From the NCBI GenBank assembly GCA_017445525.1, contig JAFSTZ010000252.1, forward strand, positions 1-6,702: a DNA stretch of 6,702 bases, read 5' to 3'. The notes beneath the pieces were generated by a model. The model searched no databases. It had not been told where the DNA came from and saw only the letters and a program-made list of their open reading frames with translations. The DNA comes from Eubacterium sp. (lineage in GTDB: Bacteria > Bacillota > Clostridia > Lachnospirales > Lachnospiraceae). Position numbers and translations under genes: made by a program. Shown here piece by piece: positions 5,729 to 6,702 of the stretch (position 1 is its first letter; each line of letters opens with the position of its first letter).

Positions 5729-5737
5729 CTGATAAGT

Positions 5738-6702
5738 ATGAAAAATGTGATGAAACGGATCGGAGTATCTATACTGACGATGGCGCTGGTGCTCGGTATC
5801 ACGCCGATGACGCATGTTACGAAGGTGGCAAAGGCAGATGGAAATGAAGCTGTTGCGTTGGTCGATGGTCTACGGTTTGTGAACTTCGATGCAGCCGTTA
5901 CTGAATGGTGTAGTCAAAACAACAGTACTCTCACTCTGCTCTCTGATGTTCAGTTCAGTGGTAGATCCATCAGTATAACCGGAACCAAAACACTCAACCT
6001 CAACGGCTACGGTATTTTATATATATATGACGAAACAAATCTCGAATATAGCGGTAGACTGTTCGAAGTTAACGGTTCATTGACGATCACAGATACACCT
6101 TTCTATAACAACAGTTTCACGACACACTATATCACTCTAGATAACGGACGAGGTACATCAGTCAGCAACGACTGCCCTACGAGCGGAACAGAAGGTGTAG
6201 ACTACCTTGCCGTCACCGGAGGATATCTCACGGGCGGTTCTTGTACAAATAACAACAGTTCTAAAAACAATGGTGGTTGCATATATCTCAATGGTGGCAC
6301 GCTTAGAATGACCGGAGGTACGATATGCGGCAACACGGCAACAAAGAACGGCGGCGGTGTGTTTATCAACACCGGAGATTTCACTATGTTGAACACAGCT
6401 AAGATTATGGATAACAAGGCAGGCAATGACGGCGGTGGCGTATATGTCAGCGCTGGCAATAACTCAACTGGTACGTTCAGTATAAGCAGTGGTACGATAT
6501 GCGGCAACAAGGCCAGCTATGGCGGCGGTGTGTATATAAACAATGGTATTGTAGCTATGAGTGGAGGTACGATCGGTGGTACAAGTGCTGCTGATGCAAA
6601 CATAGCCAGCAACTCCGGTGGCGGTATATTCTTTGCTAACGGTTCGTTTAAAGTCTCCGGTGACTCGAAGGTTACGGGGAATACAGTCAACAATGCAACA
6701 AA
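5738..6702 (+). CDS. Secreted right-handed beta-helix repeat protein (partial, 3' end beyond window)
   Basis: The open frame runs without a stop to the window edge, giving 321 residues of a longer protein. Residues 1-33 form a signal peptide: a KNVMKR basic start, a hydrophobic core (IGVSILTMALVLGI) and a likely cleavage after AKA. Residues 40-130 resemble the first coils of a beta-helix, with TLTLLSDV and TLNLNGYGI strands. From about 178, glycine-rich repeats recur every 26-32 residues with the pattern GG(G)(V/I)(Y/F)I...G....M(S/T)GGTI.GN, with GGG-type turns at 179, 205, 232, 262 and 294. This is the right-handed parallel beta-helix pattern seen in surface adhesins and polysaccharide-binding or -cleaving proteins. 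No catalytic residues can be assigned and no cell-wall anchor is visible in this part. Two GGTICGN copies place cysteines at equivalent repeat positions. The function is unknown; a surface role is inferred. Confidence 0.85.
   Translation, partial: MKNVMKRIGVSILTMALVLGITPMTHVTKVAKADGNEAVALVDGLRFVNFDAAVTEWCSQNNSTLTLLSDVQFSGRSISITGTKTLNLNGYGILYIYDETNLEYSGRLFEVNGSLTITDTPFYNNSFTTHYITLDNGRGTSVSNDCPTSGTEGVDYLAVTGGYLTGGSCTNNNSSKNNGGCIYLNGGTLRMTGGTICGNTATKNGGGVFINTGDFTMLNTAKIMDNKAGNDGGGVYVSAGNNSTGTFSISSGTICGNKASYGGGVYINNGIVAMSGGTIGGTSAADANIASNSGGGIFFANGSFKVSGDSKVTGNTVNNAT
6317..6533 (+). repeat. Near-identical DNA segments within the beta-helix repeats
   Basis: GGTACGATATGCGGCAACA occurs at 6317-6335 and at 6491-6509. 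GGCGGCGGTGTGT occurs at 6350-6362 and 6521-6533. The spacing of 171-174 nt is about two protein repeats. Such identity suggests recent duplication or recombination between repeats and could allow change in repeat number. Confidence 0.7.

Larger units (their letters stand above)
5260..5737. other. Divergent intergenic region without coding sequence
   Basis: This stretch of 478 nt between hypB (minus) and the beta-helix gene (plus) shows no credible gene. It holds the hypB leader and promoter on its left side, AT-rich DNA with two inverted-repeat structures in the middle (5485-5600), and the direct-repeat operator and promoter of the beta-helix gene on its right side. Confidence 0.7.

Noticed and set aside
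6202..6510. Minus-strand open frame of 102 codons rich in Pro and Leu
   Set aside because: It is the complement of the glycine-rich beta-helix repeats (GGC/GGT read as Pro/Ala codons), with no ribosome binding site. The plus-strand frame has a signal peptide and a clear repeat pattern.
1..6702. CRISPR array, tRNA/rRNA genes, insertion sequences
   Set aside because: No regularly spaced identical repeats with unique spacers, no tRNA cloverleaf or rRNA sequence, and no transposase-like protein seen on either strand.

Overview
The window looks like a chromosomal segment of an anaerobic Firmicute, most likely a Clostridia/Lachnospiraceae-type gut bacterium. The basis is strong AGGAGG-type ribosome binding sites, an [FeFe]-hydrogenase maturase (HydG), moderate GC, short intrinsic terminators, and a secreted right-handed beta-helix protein of the kind common in that group. 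No phylogenetic search was possible, so the family assignment is inference.

Layout: (1) Positions 1-103 hold the 3' end of an unidentified gene, followed 25 nt later by a complete ornithine cyclodeaminase/mu-crystallin-family gene (129-1271, +). That pair ends at a hairpin terminator (about 1302-1335). (2) A strong sigma-A-type promoter (1363-1391), overlapped by a perfect 7-bp inverted repeat, drives nicotinate phosphoribosyltransferase (pncB, 1510-2982, +). (3) A bidirectional terminator (3013-3033) separates pncB from a convergent minus-strand operon, hypB (4588-5259) then hydG (3058-4476). (4) A 478-nt divergent intergenic region (5260-5737) holds the promoter and a foldable leader for hypB on the minus strand, two inverted-repeat structures, and a plus-strand promoter preceded by two identical 9-bp direct repeats 21 bp apart. 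(5) From 5738 to the window end runs a secreted beta-helix repeat protein gene that is cut by the window edge.

Function: the minus-strand operon joins HydG, which makes the Fe-CO/CN precursor of the [FeFe]-hydrogenase active site, to HypB, a GTPase normally used to insert nickel into [NiFe] hydrogenases or urease. pncB salvages nicotinate into NAD. The cyclodeaminase-like protein is an NAD(P)-binding enzyme of unproven substrate. The beta-helix protein is exported and probably acts at the cell surface.

Most notable points: an abrupt composition change inside the cyclodeaminase-like gene (about 34% GC for 1-420, about 47% for 421-900), which marks either a mosaic gene or an assembly chimera; the nickel GTPase paired with an [FeFe] maturase behind a structured leader; and the two candidate operators. 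I did not find a clearly new multi-gene system.
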